From Apricaphanius iberus (Eukaryota > Chordata > Actinopteri > Cyprinodontiformes > Aphaniidae): a stretch of DNA of 64,000 nucleotides. The notes under the pieces were generated by a model. That model was not told the DNA's origin. It made no database searches and saw nothing but the letters and a program-made list of their open reading frames with translations. A program made the translations under genes and the position numbers. The stretch is taken from contig JAPXFQ010001354.1 in the NCBI GenBank assembly GCA_028564705.1, positions 41,624 to 105,623 on the forward strand, in the 5' to 3' direction. Below are positions 42,579 through 52,680 of this stretch, one piece after another. Positions within the stretch are counted from its first letter, which is position 1, and every line of letters begins with the position of its first letter.

Positions 42579-44191
42579 TTACTCCATGTCCCGTGGGAGC
42601 AACCTTCCCTCGTTTAAAGGATACTCTCTTGTAGTGCTATGCATACTTTTGTTTCCTCTGCAGCCAGCCTGGAAATGTTCACTACTTCCACACCTGTAGC
42701 AGTGTTGGCAGAAGTTTTCTCCCTTGTCCTGGCATGCAAAGCACCTCGGTCGGGGACGTGACACTGGGTATCTTTGTGGAGCAAATCTCTGTTGAAATTG
42801 GGCAGTTCCTCTCATCGATCTTGGATCAGCAGCACATTGGTATTCCTGCAGAGGCCCACTCTGATGATGATGAATGGTTGCACCCTCTCTAGTCCCGGCG
42901 GTGAGCTGTGGATGAGTATATGACATATGATAGGGATAACCATATTCCGCCCCTTGGCACACTGCAGGTTGCGATTTCTTTTTCTCTTCTTTGTTGTGGA
43001 TGGATTCTCTGATCTGTGCAATCTCAGTTTTGAGGTCTTTTAACAAAACCATGTCTGCTTTAATTTCTTTCAGGTCTGACAGCAAATCTGTGGGGAGTGC
43101 CGCAACATGTTGTTCTTCCACTTGTTTCCTCTTATTACCTGTTTCACTAGACTGGACTGCATGCACACCAGTAGACCTCTGTGTTGTAGCCCTCTTCTTA
43201 TCCTGTCTTTCTTTATCATTAGCACAGGCAATATTTAGGACTTCTAGAAGTAACTCGTCTGAGGTATTTGGTTCCAACAAATGGGGTTGGAGATCAGTCT
43301 TTATGCAGTCACTTTGAAGGCCTGTGAGAACTGTGTGCATAAACATGCTTTGTACTAATGCAGGATCATACTTGAGACCAGATTCAGCCTCTTGGGAAGC
43401 AAACAATATTTTTTGTCGCAGATCCATTGCTCTAATTACAAAGTTCTGTGGTGTTTCCCTGCTGCTTTGCATTTCTGTGGTAAGTTGTTTGTATAACTCA
43501 GTTGCGCTTCTCTCTTGATAATGTGAACGAAGGATTCTCCTAAGAGTAGGAAGGGATAGATCATTCTTTCCTTCTAAGTAGCTGCGCAACTGTAGACCAG
43601 GAACTATTGCCCTAATAACAGCATCCACTATCTCTGATTCTGGGTAACCTTTGCTGAGACCATTCTCTATTTGGCGGGCCAAGCTGGAAAATGTTAGTCT
43701 GTCCTTTTGGCCAGGGTCACCAATTTGTCCTGAGATCTTAAAGTCTTTTCTCCATGAACTGCTGTTTATATAGGCAGGAGCAGCCTGGACCAATACAGTT
43801 TCAGTGTCCTTTGGTTTTTTGTTAGCCAGAATCTGCATTTCAGCTTCTTTCTGATGAACTTTAAGTTTTAGTTGTTCTAATTCTTTGCTTAATGTCTCCT
43901 GCTCCTCATCTTTCTTCTCTGGTGTGTTTTTTTTTACATCTTCCTGTACTGATTTTATCATGTCCCATAAATCCAACAATGTTGACATTCCCTCGTCTTC
44001 TAGTTGTCTCAGTTGATCACTTTCAATATGTTTGCTGATCAGGGAAACCAGATAATTACGACTTTTTCCTATTATATTTTCTTTGTTTGTTCCAGAAATG
44101 TCAAGGAAATCACATATTTTTATCAGTTGGTCGCTGGTAAATTGGAAGAGGGCTCCTTTAATTTCAAACTGTAGACTTTCCAATTCTGAAT

Positions 44192-44195
<4 letters not shown>
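42579..44195 (-). CDS. Ty3/Gypsy gag
   Basis: Structural protein that packages element RNA. It is an intact frame of 538 codons from ATG 44195 (MDSELESLQFEIKGALFQF) to TAA 42579. The N-terminal third is helical and charged, with a likely coiled coil around residues 90-125 (KELEQLKLKVHQKEAEMQIL). The middle resembles a retrotransposon capsid (LPTLRRILRSHYQERSATEL, ETPQNFVIRAMDLRQKILFA). Near the C terminus a CCHC knuckle, CYRCGSSEHFQAGC, follows another cysteine-rich run, CFACQDKGENFCQHC. The start is chosen because it directly follows the A-tract leader. The last codons overlap the pro-pol frame and contain the slippery site. No premature stops. Confidence 0.9.
42612..42618 (-). promoter_or_regulatory. 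-1 ribosomal frameshift site U UUA AAC
   Basis: TTTAAAC lies in the gag zero frame as T TTA AAC, 11 codons before the gag stop. Shifting back one base enters the pro-pol frame, which is open without stop from here through the MYND finger. It is the same heptamer used by several retroviruses and coronaviruses. A downstream stimulatory structure was not evaluated. Confidence 0.8.

Positions 44196-44222
<27 letters not shown>
44196..44222 (-). promoter_or_regulatory. 27-nt A tract leader joined to the gag ATG
   Basis: On the minus strand 27 consecutive A residues run straight into the gag start codon. It could be a translational leader, as in poly(A)-leader mRNAs, or simply an unstable homopolymer. 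The length may be affected by assembly error. Confidence 0.6.
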
Positions 44223-44438
44223 AGGTGGTGAAGTGTGCTGAAGAGTAGTGTTTTAGCCAAATACCGCAGAGCTGATCCTTCCTAGTGAGTTATTTTTTTT
44301 TTTGCACCTCAGAATACACAGTCCTCTTGGTTTGGCGCCACCTTGCTTGCAGCTCCTCCCTCCACTACCCGGGTTGTTAAGGGGATGGTCGATGTGGGGT
44401 GTTCTCCTCTGCAGTAAGATTCCAGCCTCACGACCACC

Positions 44439-44456
44439 ATCCCAGCGGTGCCTCCA
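44439..44456 (-). other. Gypsy primer binding site, tRNA-Thr type
   Basis: TGGAGGCACCGCTGGGAT on the minus strand lies two bases after the LTR. It is complementary over 18 bases to the 3' end of vertebrate tRNA-Thr(AGT), ATCCCAGCGGTGCCT plus CCA, as I recall it. From here to 44223 is the untranslated leader. Confidence 0.8.
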
Positions 44457-44458
44457 AA

Positions 44459-45028
44459 TGTAAAAGCCCTGAAAAGGGGAGTAAAAGATAAAAGAAACCA
44501 GACACGTTTTTCCCTCTGCTCAGACGTGTATTGAATGAATTAGCTCAAATACATACAGAGTCATCAAAAAGAAACACAAGTACAGACTGTCGTCTTACCT
44601 AGTTAGCATCATCGGCTACGAGCTAGCGGCTAACTGCGGCTAAGCCTCATTCAACAGCATCAAAATATAATAAACAACGTATCTCCCACGTAATGCATTC
44701 CCGAACATTCAGTTGGTCTGATAACATCTTACAGTACAGGTGTGCTTATACATAAACTCTTACCTGAAAAGGGGAGTAAAAGATAAAAGAAACCAGACAC
44801 GTTTTTCCCTCTGCTCAGACGTGTATTGAATGAGTCAGGAAAGCCGTGCTCTCTCTTAATGCTCACTAGCGCTAGACTCCCCCTGGTGGCCCTACTCCGT
44901 TACTACAATGACTAAATTGAAATATAGATTAGGATACAACCATTTCTAATCTAAACAGTAATGAACAATTGTTTCCTAAGATCTATTAAATCATACCAAC
45001 AGTAATGAGGACATTTTAACCCATCACA
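44459..45028 (-). repeat. Gypsy 5' LTR, 570 bp
   Basis: Starts TGTGATGGG at 45028 and ends CTTTTACA at 44459, next to the primer site. A 71-bp block (CCTGAAAAGGGGAGTAAAAG to CGTGTATTGAATGA) occurs twice within it, at 44468-44538 and 44763-44833, apparently identical. Confidence 0.9.
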
Positions 45029-46043
45029 CCGTTACACAACGCTTCTGAGACGTGTCTGATTTGCAGAAATGGTCCCACTGACTTTAATAGTGGCTATCAG
45101 CAGTCTATTACACTTCAATGACATTACGCGGTGCTTATGCATCCGGTGGAAAGGAGGGGTTAGGCAGTGCAACCATCACTGCTCCCAACAAACTATTAAG
45201 AACTAAGTGTTAACTTGCTGGCTGTTATTTCCACTGTTGTCTCATTTCAGGCTGTATTGACACGTGATAGTCCGGTAGAGTTGGTTTTGTTGGGTACCAA
45301 AATAGCAACATTGTTGCTGTTTTTATGTGGTGCGGTTTGCCTTCACACTGGCTTTTTACTATCAGAAAGTCCAGACCTTTAAGCAACAATTTTGCCTGCC
45401 CACCTGTGGTGGCACTAATGTAGAGCCATGTTTCCTCCTTCCGTTGGGGAACTTCCAGTACAGCTGAATGTAAACAAACTCGGGAAAGCAGCAGATTGTA
45501 GCTGTTTAAGGACCAATATGTTTTATTTGGCAAATGTGTCAGATAAATATTGCAGTAGCAACTCATGATGAACACAGAATGAGGCGGAGGACTATGAAAC
45601 ATTTTGTTTTTTATACAAGAAGGCTGAGGCATATCCATGTGAGGGGGTGTGCTATAAGAAGGACCACCTGAATGCAACGTCCAGCACAGATCGCCTCCTT
45701 ATAAAGACGTTGTGCAAGGTATGTACAAGATCCATGATGTATCTCTCCAGCATTAGTGGTTGTTTAGATTGTGTTTACTCAGGATGGCCTGATCAATAGT
45801 CTGCTTCCTGCTTTTGGTGCGACCTCTGTCTGTTTACCATTCACACATGCAATCGAACCGAAGCAGGGTTCATTTCCATCCAACCAAGACCACCATTGTT
45901 AGGCGGACTAGAGTTTGTTTGTTTGATCCGAATCAGAGTTCGATTGCCCATTCACACCTCCCGAAAGGAACCAGACTTTCTGAGCAAACGAACTAGAGTT
46001 TGTTTCAGGCGGACTAAACAGGGCTGGTGTGAATGCACCCTTG
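45029..46043. mobile_element. Unassigned sequence ending in a Harbinger-like MITE terminus
   Basis: From about 45800 the text CATTCACACATGCAATCGAA, GGCGGACTAGAGTTTGTTTG and the end GGGCTGGTGTGAATGCACCC TT (46020-46043) is typical of fish MITEs with AAGGGTGCATTCACACC ends. The left terminus was not identified. The minus-strand frame 45225-45677 has no recognised domain. Confidence 0.45.
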
Positions 46044-46139
46044 AATATTTTTTTTCCTATTATTCAATTCAATAATAATTGCAGCTCATACTATATAAAT
46101 TTCTTCAAGGAGTTTGTGTAAATGCTGATACCTGTGGGC

Positions 46140-46215
46140 AGGAGGGATCTTCTGTATCAGTCTGTGTTACAGCGAAACTGAAGAAGCCTCTGACTTAAGA
46201 CACTGTTGTAGAGCT
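46140..46215 (-). pseudogene. L2-like LINE C-terminal scrap
   Basis: The minus strand reads QRLLQFRCNTD, stop, YRRSLLP, matching the last block of L2 ORF2. Confidence 0.55.
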
Positions 46216-46388
46216 TCAAACTTCTGCTGACGTCGGGTACTTTCGTCAGCAGAGGAGATGAGCAGCTGAGATCTCGCGAGAGCTGTGCGTAAGTAAACAT
46301 GGCGGTATACTGGTAAAACAAACAATGTCAGGTAAAATAAGCCAATAACTTTGAACCAAATGCAGTGAATGTGTATGTCCCTTTAAAC

Positions 46389-47344
46389 CAGTGTTTCTGA
46401 ATTATTTTTTGCTATGCCCGCCCTAGAGAAGAGATTTATTTTCACGCCCCCCATCCCCCCACCCCAACCAGATTGATATGTAAAAATATTTAATTATTTA
46501 TTGATACAAACCGGCACCAGCATACTGCATATACTATATAGTGATTATGAAAAAAGATTAATTAAATAAGATGCAACTACTTCAAATGGTTGCATTAGGT
46601 TTTTTAGGTCTTGACACTATTTCCCAGTTCAGTTTATTAACTCAGTTGGTAACATTTAATCCAGACTGCTCGGTCTGTGTGATGCTCAGAACAGAAACAG
46701 TTCAAATGATTCACTGGGATTTGCATTTTTAAACTAATATTGAATATGAAAGCTTTTTAAAACTTTGTTCATTGATAACCTGTCAGCTTCATCAGTTTAT
46801 CACTTTTCAAGCTACATAACTTCCTCACCTTCACTGTTTTGAGCTCTGCAACCCTATGAAATCCATTTATTGTGTTAGAAATGCTCTCCATTTAGATTTA
46901 TCTGAATTCTGCTTTTTCCATTCTAGTCATATTTTATAAACCAAAAAGTGTGTAATTGTGGTGACTGAAAACAATTGACCAAATACCACATTTACTGTTA
47001 TTCACAACTATTTTCACAAATCTAACAGTGCTGTAGTTCAAGTATTTTCCTGTCATTTTTAAAGATCTAAAACATCCTATGTGCAAAACGAATAATCTCA
47101 TATTTTTCATAGACCCTATTACATAATATCTTTCACCACCTGATCAAGTCTCATAGAGACCTGGAAAAAGTAAATATTCATATTACTTCCATATTTTTAT
47201 TTCCTAGTCCTTCCCAGACTCCAGTGAAATCAATGTATGTCAGTGCTTTTATGTTTATCGGTCTTTCTGCAGGGCTTCGTTTGCGTTTTTTCCCTGACAG
47301 AGCTCTCGTTTCTTCTTGTTTCTAATGGAAACCTTGGTTTTTAA
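46389..47344 (+). mobile_element. hAT terminus followed by unassigned sequence
   Basis: CAGTGTTTCTGAATTATTTT then GCCCGCCCTAG resembles the common hAT terminus CAGTGTTTCTCAACC. No opposite end or transposase was found; 46450-47344 is AT-rich and unassigned. Confidence 0.4.
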
Positions 47345-48715
47345 TTCAGAGAGTTACCAGGCAGGGATGTCCACTTTCTCCCTCCCTGTTTGCTATTTTA
47401 TTAAACCAGCAGCAGCAAATTAATAATATTAAAGTTATACAATGCAATGAAATAGAACATAAAATTAGTATGTATGTGGATGAATTACTACTTTTTCTAC
47501 AGCATTCACAAACTCTCTCTCTCTCTCTCTCTCTCAGGTAATTGAGTTGATAAAATCTTATTCAAGAGTTTCCGAATATTCCATAAATTGGTTGAAATCT
47601 ACAGTCCTTCAGATCAATTGTTCCTTCCAGAGTCCCGGTGTGCAACACCGGTCAGGAAATATTACATATTTACGAATCCATATCTCACCAAGACTGGCAG
47701 ACATATCAAAGCTAAAGTATGTCCCACTTTTAAAAAAAGTGGAAGATGATCTGGCTAGATGGAAATCCCTTCCGATATCACTTATTGAAAGAGTAGCTAC
47801 AACAAAAATGATGGTTTTGCCTAGAATCAATTATTTATTCTCAATGATCCCAAGCAAACATCACCTGATTAGTTTAGATCTCTGGACTCTTCTGTTTCTA
47901 AATTACTTTGGTAAGATAAACCCCCACGTATCAGCTTGGAAACACTGCAGAAGTCCAAAGATAAAGGAGGTCTAGACCTACCAAACTTCCGTCATTATTT
48001 CTTAGCCAACAGGCTCCAAAACATATCAAGATGGTCAAAACACATTTCTCTCGATGAGTCCTGGATAGATGTTGAACCAAACTGCTATCTAAAATATGTA
48101 AAACATTAAATACATAAGACGAATCAATAGCCCTTCCTTTTTCAAAATGGGAGATGGACTTGTCAATCTCATTTGACCAAAACCTCTGGTCTCAGATTTC
48201 TTTAAGAACCTTTAATTTTGTTTAAAATCCTACTCTGTGATTAATACAATATAAAATCCTGCATAGAGTACATTATACAGGCCAACGGATGTTCAAGATG
48301 AGTTTTACATCGTCTAATACCTGTTTACAGTGTAAAAGCAATATATCAGACAATTATATTCATGCTATTTGGTTCTGCCCACCTGTTAAGAAATTTTGGC
48401 ACCAGATTTGTGAAGACCTATCAAAGTGTCTGAAATGTAATATCACACCTTCTCCCCCAGTTTGCTTGCTGGGAAATTGAGATGAAGTTATATTTATATA
48501 TATCATAGATGCAAAGTCGATGCAATTAGTTCACATTGCATTATGCATCGCTAAGAAAAATATCCTCTTGAATTGGAAAAATAAAAATGCTCTTAATGTT
48601 AATAAGTATAGAGATCTCCTTCTGGATTACATCAGTCTGGAAACGGCTTCTGCCTCCACATCTGATCAATCTTTCTGGTCTCCCTTAATCAGCTCCATCA
48701 CCTAGAGGGGGAAGG
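47345..48715 (+). pseudogene. L1/Tx1-like LINE ORF2 (plus copy)
   Basis: Begins inside RT motif B (RQGCPLSPSLFAIL), so it is 5'-truncated. It then has MYVDELLLFLQ in place of the usual YADD-type catalytic motif (near 47475), a (CT)n tract at 47509-47535, and the open block VEDDLARWKSLPISLIERVA to about 47975. After a deletion near 48110 it resumes with SSNTCLQCKSNISDNYIHAI and MQLVHIALCIAKKNILLNWK, stopping near 48703. The catalytic motif is mutated and several frames are used, so it is inactive. Confidence 0.85.
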
Positions 48716-50806
48716 TCCCTCGATTTTGTTCTGTGGGACACGGTCGTTGATGTGGAGCTTTAGGGTCGGGGGCGTCTATGAGGGGTCCTTGCGGTTGGGG
48801 CGCTAGGTGCCATGACCCTCACCTGGGGTGGGGCTTTGGGTGGGGACTCCTGGGTGGGGAATCCTAGTGACCGCATGCGGCGCCTTAGGGGGGTTGCGCT
48901 GGCGGACACAGGTTACTGGCCTGGTGCTGTGCTGCTCTGGGGTGGGTCTGGGCTGGGCCTGGGGCTCTGTGGCGCTGCGCCCCTCTAGCTGGTGTCGTCA
49001 CCGGAGCTTGGCCTCTGCCGGCGGCGACGGCTGGAGGGTGTGTGGGCGACCAGTAGACGGCGGGCGCTGCTGCCTTTTCCATCTCCCCGGGCTGGTTCTT
49101 GTTGCCGGCTCCCCTTGCCATACCCACTCTTCAGGGTGTCTGAGGGTGGGGCCTCCCACCCCGGGTGGATCGTGCTGAACATGGGTTCCTATTGGAGTCG
49201 GTAGGGGAGCTGGCTCCCTGGGGATGGCATTGTGTCACCCCAGTCGTTTCATCCCCATTCCTGGATGCCTCTCTCCACCTGCTCCTTCATTATACCATTC
49301 ACACTGGGCCTTGGGGCATGGGCACGTAACTGGGGAGCGGGGAGGAGTCTCCGTCTTCGCTGCCTGGTGGCAGCCTGGGTCTCAATTTTAATTGTACAAC
49401 TTAGGCACTTTCACTCTCAACATTTACATGAGAGACATGTAGGGACCTGGCAGTGGATACAACTCAGCGCTGGAGGCGGAGCCCTTTAAACAGCCTCGCC
49501 TCGGGTGCCGGTGCCCACTGCTTAACTGCATCTACACACTGAGGGCCCGGAGTGGGAGATGGGGGTGCCTGGCAGTATTCCCATGTCTCACCTCTCTGTC
49601 TGTTTTAAGTACACATTAGCTGGTAGATCTGGGTTTCCAGGTCCTGGCTGGCCACTGCCTGGGGAAGGCGTACATGTGCTGCGGCTTTTACTGTGGCTCC
49701 GTGGCGTTTGGGGGGCGCGGGGGGCTGGGTTGTTGGCTGTGGAGATTGGCCCGGGGTGGCGGTGGCGTCTGTCGTCCGTGGGCTGGCTGCTGGTCCCTCC
49801 TGCCTTGCAGCGGCGGCAGGGAGCCCTTGTCAGGGGCCTGCAGGGGGGGCGGGGCGCCTATGATCCCCGTGGCCTCCGGGTCCTGGGCTGGGCCTTACCG
49901 GGCGTAGCAGGTTACCAGCGGAGCCCGTGGGCCCGTCCCTTCAACCTGCAGCAATGCGGCTGCTGGGTGTTCTCCTTCCATCTGTTTCTGTCTTGGTGTG
50001 CGGTCGGCCCTGCTCTGGTCCGCTTGTGGCCCCTACGCTCTACATCTCTGACCTCCTTCGTGTCTGCGTCGATTCCTGTAGGACAGATTGACGGCTCCTT
50101 ACACCAGCTATCAATCACTTACATGGGGGAAGCTTATTTACACCTGCATGCTCACACACACACAGGTGTTGGGACATTGTTGTGTACGGACATAATCTTG
50201 AGCTGAGGTTATCGTCAATAGATAGTTGGTACCAGGAGCTTACCAGAAACATTAGTGTTGTGTTCATTAATCAATTTTTGTGTGTCGTGAATGTTTATTT
50301 CTTAGTTCATATTACTCAATTCAATTTGATTCAGTTTATTCATATAGCGCCAGTTCACAACAGATGTCATCTCAAGGCTCTTTACAAGAAGAGTTATTAA
50401 AATACAATTACTAGATCCATTTAGTTAAAGTTGTTCTGTTCTATTGGTTGTTTTTGTTTGTTTTGTTTTTCTCACTTCTCTGCCGTCCAAAAGAGGTGGA
50501 GGACTGGGATGTTTTCTTGTGTTCTTTGATTTTCTCCCTATCTTGTATCGTCAGTTCACACTTCTACCGGTTCTGTTTCTCTTCTTCATCTACTTTCTTT
50601 CTTTATTCCTTCTTATCTCAATTTCATGTCCATAACTTCAAGAAATTAAACCCACAGTAATCACTAATAAAGATTTTTCATACATATATATCAAGTGTAG
50701 TACGATATCAAAGCTGTATTGCTCTGCTTAGGAAAGTAAATCTGTTGGGCTTGTACTTGGTACTCGGACGCCAATTCTGAGTAGCAAACTGCTAGACAGG
50801 ACACGT
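48716..50806 (+). mobile_element. L1-like LINE 3' region (plus copy), G-rich
   Basis: About 1.4 kb of strongly G-rich sense-strand sequence is followed by an AT-richer tail with TAATAAAG near 50663. The match with the minus copy ends at 50806. G-runs such as those at 49709-49729 could form quadruplexes, as in mammalian L1 3' UTRs. Open frames (48828-49178, 49559-50206) come from base composition. Confidence 0.8.
50317..50406 (-). mobile_element. Repeat R1, 90-bp copy with 6-bp target duplications
   Basis: CAATTCAATTTGATTCAGTT to ATTAAAATACA is the constant end of R1. ATTACT flanks both sides (50311-50316, 50407-50412). The minus LINE copy lacks it at the same site (ATTACTAGATC), which confirms a clean insertion. 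Confidence 0.9.
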
Positions 50807-50904
50807 TAAAAAGATAAATAAAAAAAGAAGATATCGACAGCACATTAATTTTAAGAGAGAAATTTTAAAAGAGGAACAGATAACGTCCGTCGCTTTTTTT
50901 AAAA

Positions 50905-50965
50905 AAGACACTGTTGTTGAATGATAGTCTCCAAAAGAGGATGTTGAGGGTTGTCCATTATTACC
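50905..50965 (-). pseudogene. L2-like LINE C-terminal scrap
   Basis: The minus strand reads VIMDNPQHPLLETIIQQQ, the conserved L2 C-terminal block. 50966-51160 is unassigned. Confidence 0.6.
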
Positions 50966-51160
50966 CATCTGTGATCTTTGTACAGTTTTTGGTTTGCCGC
51001 TTTTTGGAAATAGACTTATGTAAATTACAAATAAATATGATTATTTTGTAAATATTTTTACGTATCCTGCTCAGTGACACATTTCTTGAACTGGAGTATG
51101 TTATTTTTAATAACTTAAAAGTATTGTAACGATGTTATTTTTCCCTTACAATCTACAGTA

Positions 51161-51865
51161 GGGGAAAAAGTATTTGATATGCCATCCATCTATCCATCTT
51201 CTTTCGCTTATCAGGAGTCAGGTCGTGGGGGCAGTAGCCTAAGCAGAGAGACCCAGACTTCCCTCTCCCCGGCCACTTGGGCCAGCTCCTCGGGTGGATG
51301 ATTTTTAGATAATCAATATCCATTTTATTGCATGTTTGATGTGGTCGGGCTCGGCCCTGGTACATGTGGAAAGAAAAACAGAACTCAATATTTTGGTACA
51401 GAAACGTTTGTTCTTCTGTAGTTCTTCCCAAGGTTTGCACACATTGCAGAAGTGATTTTGGCCCACTCCTCCATACAGATCTTCTCCTAAGCGTCCAGAT
51501 TTCGCGGCTGTCGCTGAGCAACAACGACTTTCAGGTCTCTCCAAAGATTTTCTATTGGATTCAGGTCTGTAGACTGGCAAGGGCACTCCAGGACCTTAAG
51601 ATGCTTCCTACGTAGCCAGGCTCCATGGGAAGCACCTGTCTGTGTGATTCGGGTTTTTCCCATGCTGGAAGACCCAGCCACTACTCATCTTCAATGCTCT
51701 TACTGAGGGAAGGAGATTGTTGGCCAAGATCTCACAACAATTGACCCTATCGATCCTTCCCTCATTACGGTGTAGTCGTCCTGTACCCTTTGCAGAAATC
51801 ATCCCCAAAAAATTATGTTTCCTGCTCCAAGCTGTACAGTTGGGATGGTGTTCTTTGGGGTTTTA
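51161..51865 (-). mobile_element. Tc1-like transposon relic with nested LINE end
   Basis: The left terminus CAGTAGGGGAAAAAGTATTT is a known fish Tc1 end. On the minus strand the transposase part shows [10 protein letters not shown] (second catalytic Asp replaced by Gly) near 51670 and [17 protein letters not shown] (Glu) near 51545. The N-terminal half is gone. At about 51183-51300 a LINE 3' end is inserted (minus-strand PRSWPKWPGRGKSGSLCLG and DKRKKMDRWM, with a (GATG)n-type tail). Confidence 0.8.
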
Positions 51866-51888
51866 CTCATCCTTTTTTCTTTTTTTTT

Positions 51889-51925
51889 TCTGTGGGTTTA
51901 ATTTCTACAAGTTATGGACATGAAA
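51889..51925 (-). mobile_element. Short L1-like 3' end fragment
   Basis: TCTGTGGGTTTAATTTCTAC then AAGTTATGGACATG matches the 3' tail of the L1-like LINE seen at 30247-30275. Confidence 0.6.
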
Positions 51926-51966
51926 ACGAGAAAACAGAAAAGACGATTGAAAGAATATTAAGAAAA

Positions 51967-52147
51967 AAATATAAGCATGTCCAGAAAGTATTACTGACTA
52001 TTGTCCACTATAGTATCAGTTTTGAGCTTGATAACTTTGCCTGAATTAAAGCTAAGCTACAAGAGGCAAGGGAAACGTTACCATAGCAACACTTACGCAC
52101 ACTTGACCCAGTAAATCTCGGTTACAGAGTAATTTGAGGTTACAGAC
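51967..52147 (+). repeat. X-box repeat, copy 2
   Basis: Same-orientation copy of 1092-1263, including the X-box at 52077-52090. Flanking sequences differ from copy 1. Confidence 0.85.
52077..52090. promoter_or_regulatory. Perfect X-box (RFX-type) motif, copy 2
   Basis: GTTACCATAGCAAC, identical to 1202-1215, while neighbouring bases of the repeat have diverged. Confidence 0.5.
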
Positions 52148-52279
52148 TTGGGTACATTCTTTCTTGTGTTAGAAATCAAATTCCTATTTCATGAATCATA
52201 AAGATACCACTACCTTTGTCATCGGAAACTGAATTTGAATAACTGCTTTTAAAATGGGAATCTGAATATATCTCATTGG

Positions 52280-52280
<1 letters not shown>

Positions 52281-52311
<31 letters not shown>
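52281..52311. repeat. (AT)n microsatellite
   Basis: About 30 bases of alternating AT. Confidence 0.95.
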
Positions 52312-52316
<5 letters not shown>

Positions 52317-52319
52317 TTT

Positions 52320-52680
52320 TAACAAAACTAAGTGGCAAAATCTAACAATTTTCCCTTTACATCAGTACAGGTCATCTCAGCATGCAGGATTCTCAACATC
52401 TGCTTCAGCTCTGGTGATGCTGTGGTCCCTGAGGATGAGTTTGAATAGCAGAAGATGAGGAAGAGGTGGTTTGGAGGCAGTCAGCGAGGTTCCCTGGTGG
52501 GACCAACTGTCCTGTTAATATATTTTATGGCAACTGTAGATTGAGAAATTCAAAGTTTTTTGATGGACGATGCAGTGGATACTATAATGAAGCTACCCAG
52601 AGCACTCTCTGCAGACCTTTCTGTATGATATCGCACTTCTATGTCACAGCTCCTCATCTAAATCTGATTTTTCTTAAGTA
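52320..52680 (+). mobile_element. Relative of the exon-like part of the 31249-33187 transposon
   Basis: Follows an (AT)n tract and AACAAAACT, as at 31786. Its frame then reads SSGDAVVPEDEFE and ends ALSADLSV, stop, matching SGDELEDK and TLSADQPV, stop, at 31820-31945. It is probably a decayed copy of the same element or captured exon. Confidence 0.4.

Larger units (their letters stand above)
40881..42618 (-). pseudogene. Ty3/Gypsy pro-pol: MYND finger, protease, RT 5' part
   Basis: Entered from gag by a -1 shift at 42612-42618. Order: a MYND-type zinc finger (42552-42430); a linker; aspartic protease with active site EALWDTGSQVS near 42260 and RPIIGFNVIE as its second half; a long region; then RT fingers and palm (MRLCIDYRELNRKTHPDRQP, MFSLIDQGKAYHQ with the first catalytic Asp near 41050). 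A frameshift near 40990 moves RT into another frame ([29 protein letters not shown]), and a second near 40870 reaches YLDD. ATG 42534 lies inside the finger and is not the natural start. The MYND domain is the unusual part. Confidence 0.85.

Noticed and set aside
45225..45677. 150-codon minus-strand frame
   Set aside because: No domain, low-complexity start, and it lies in repeat-like sequence beside the LTR.
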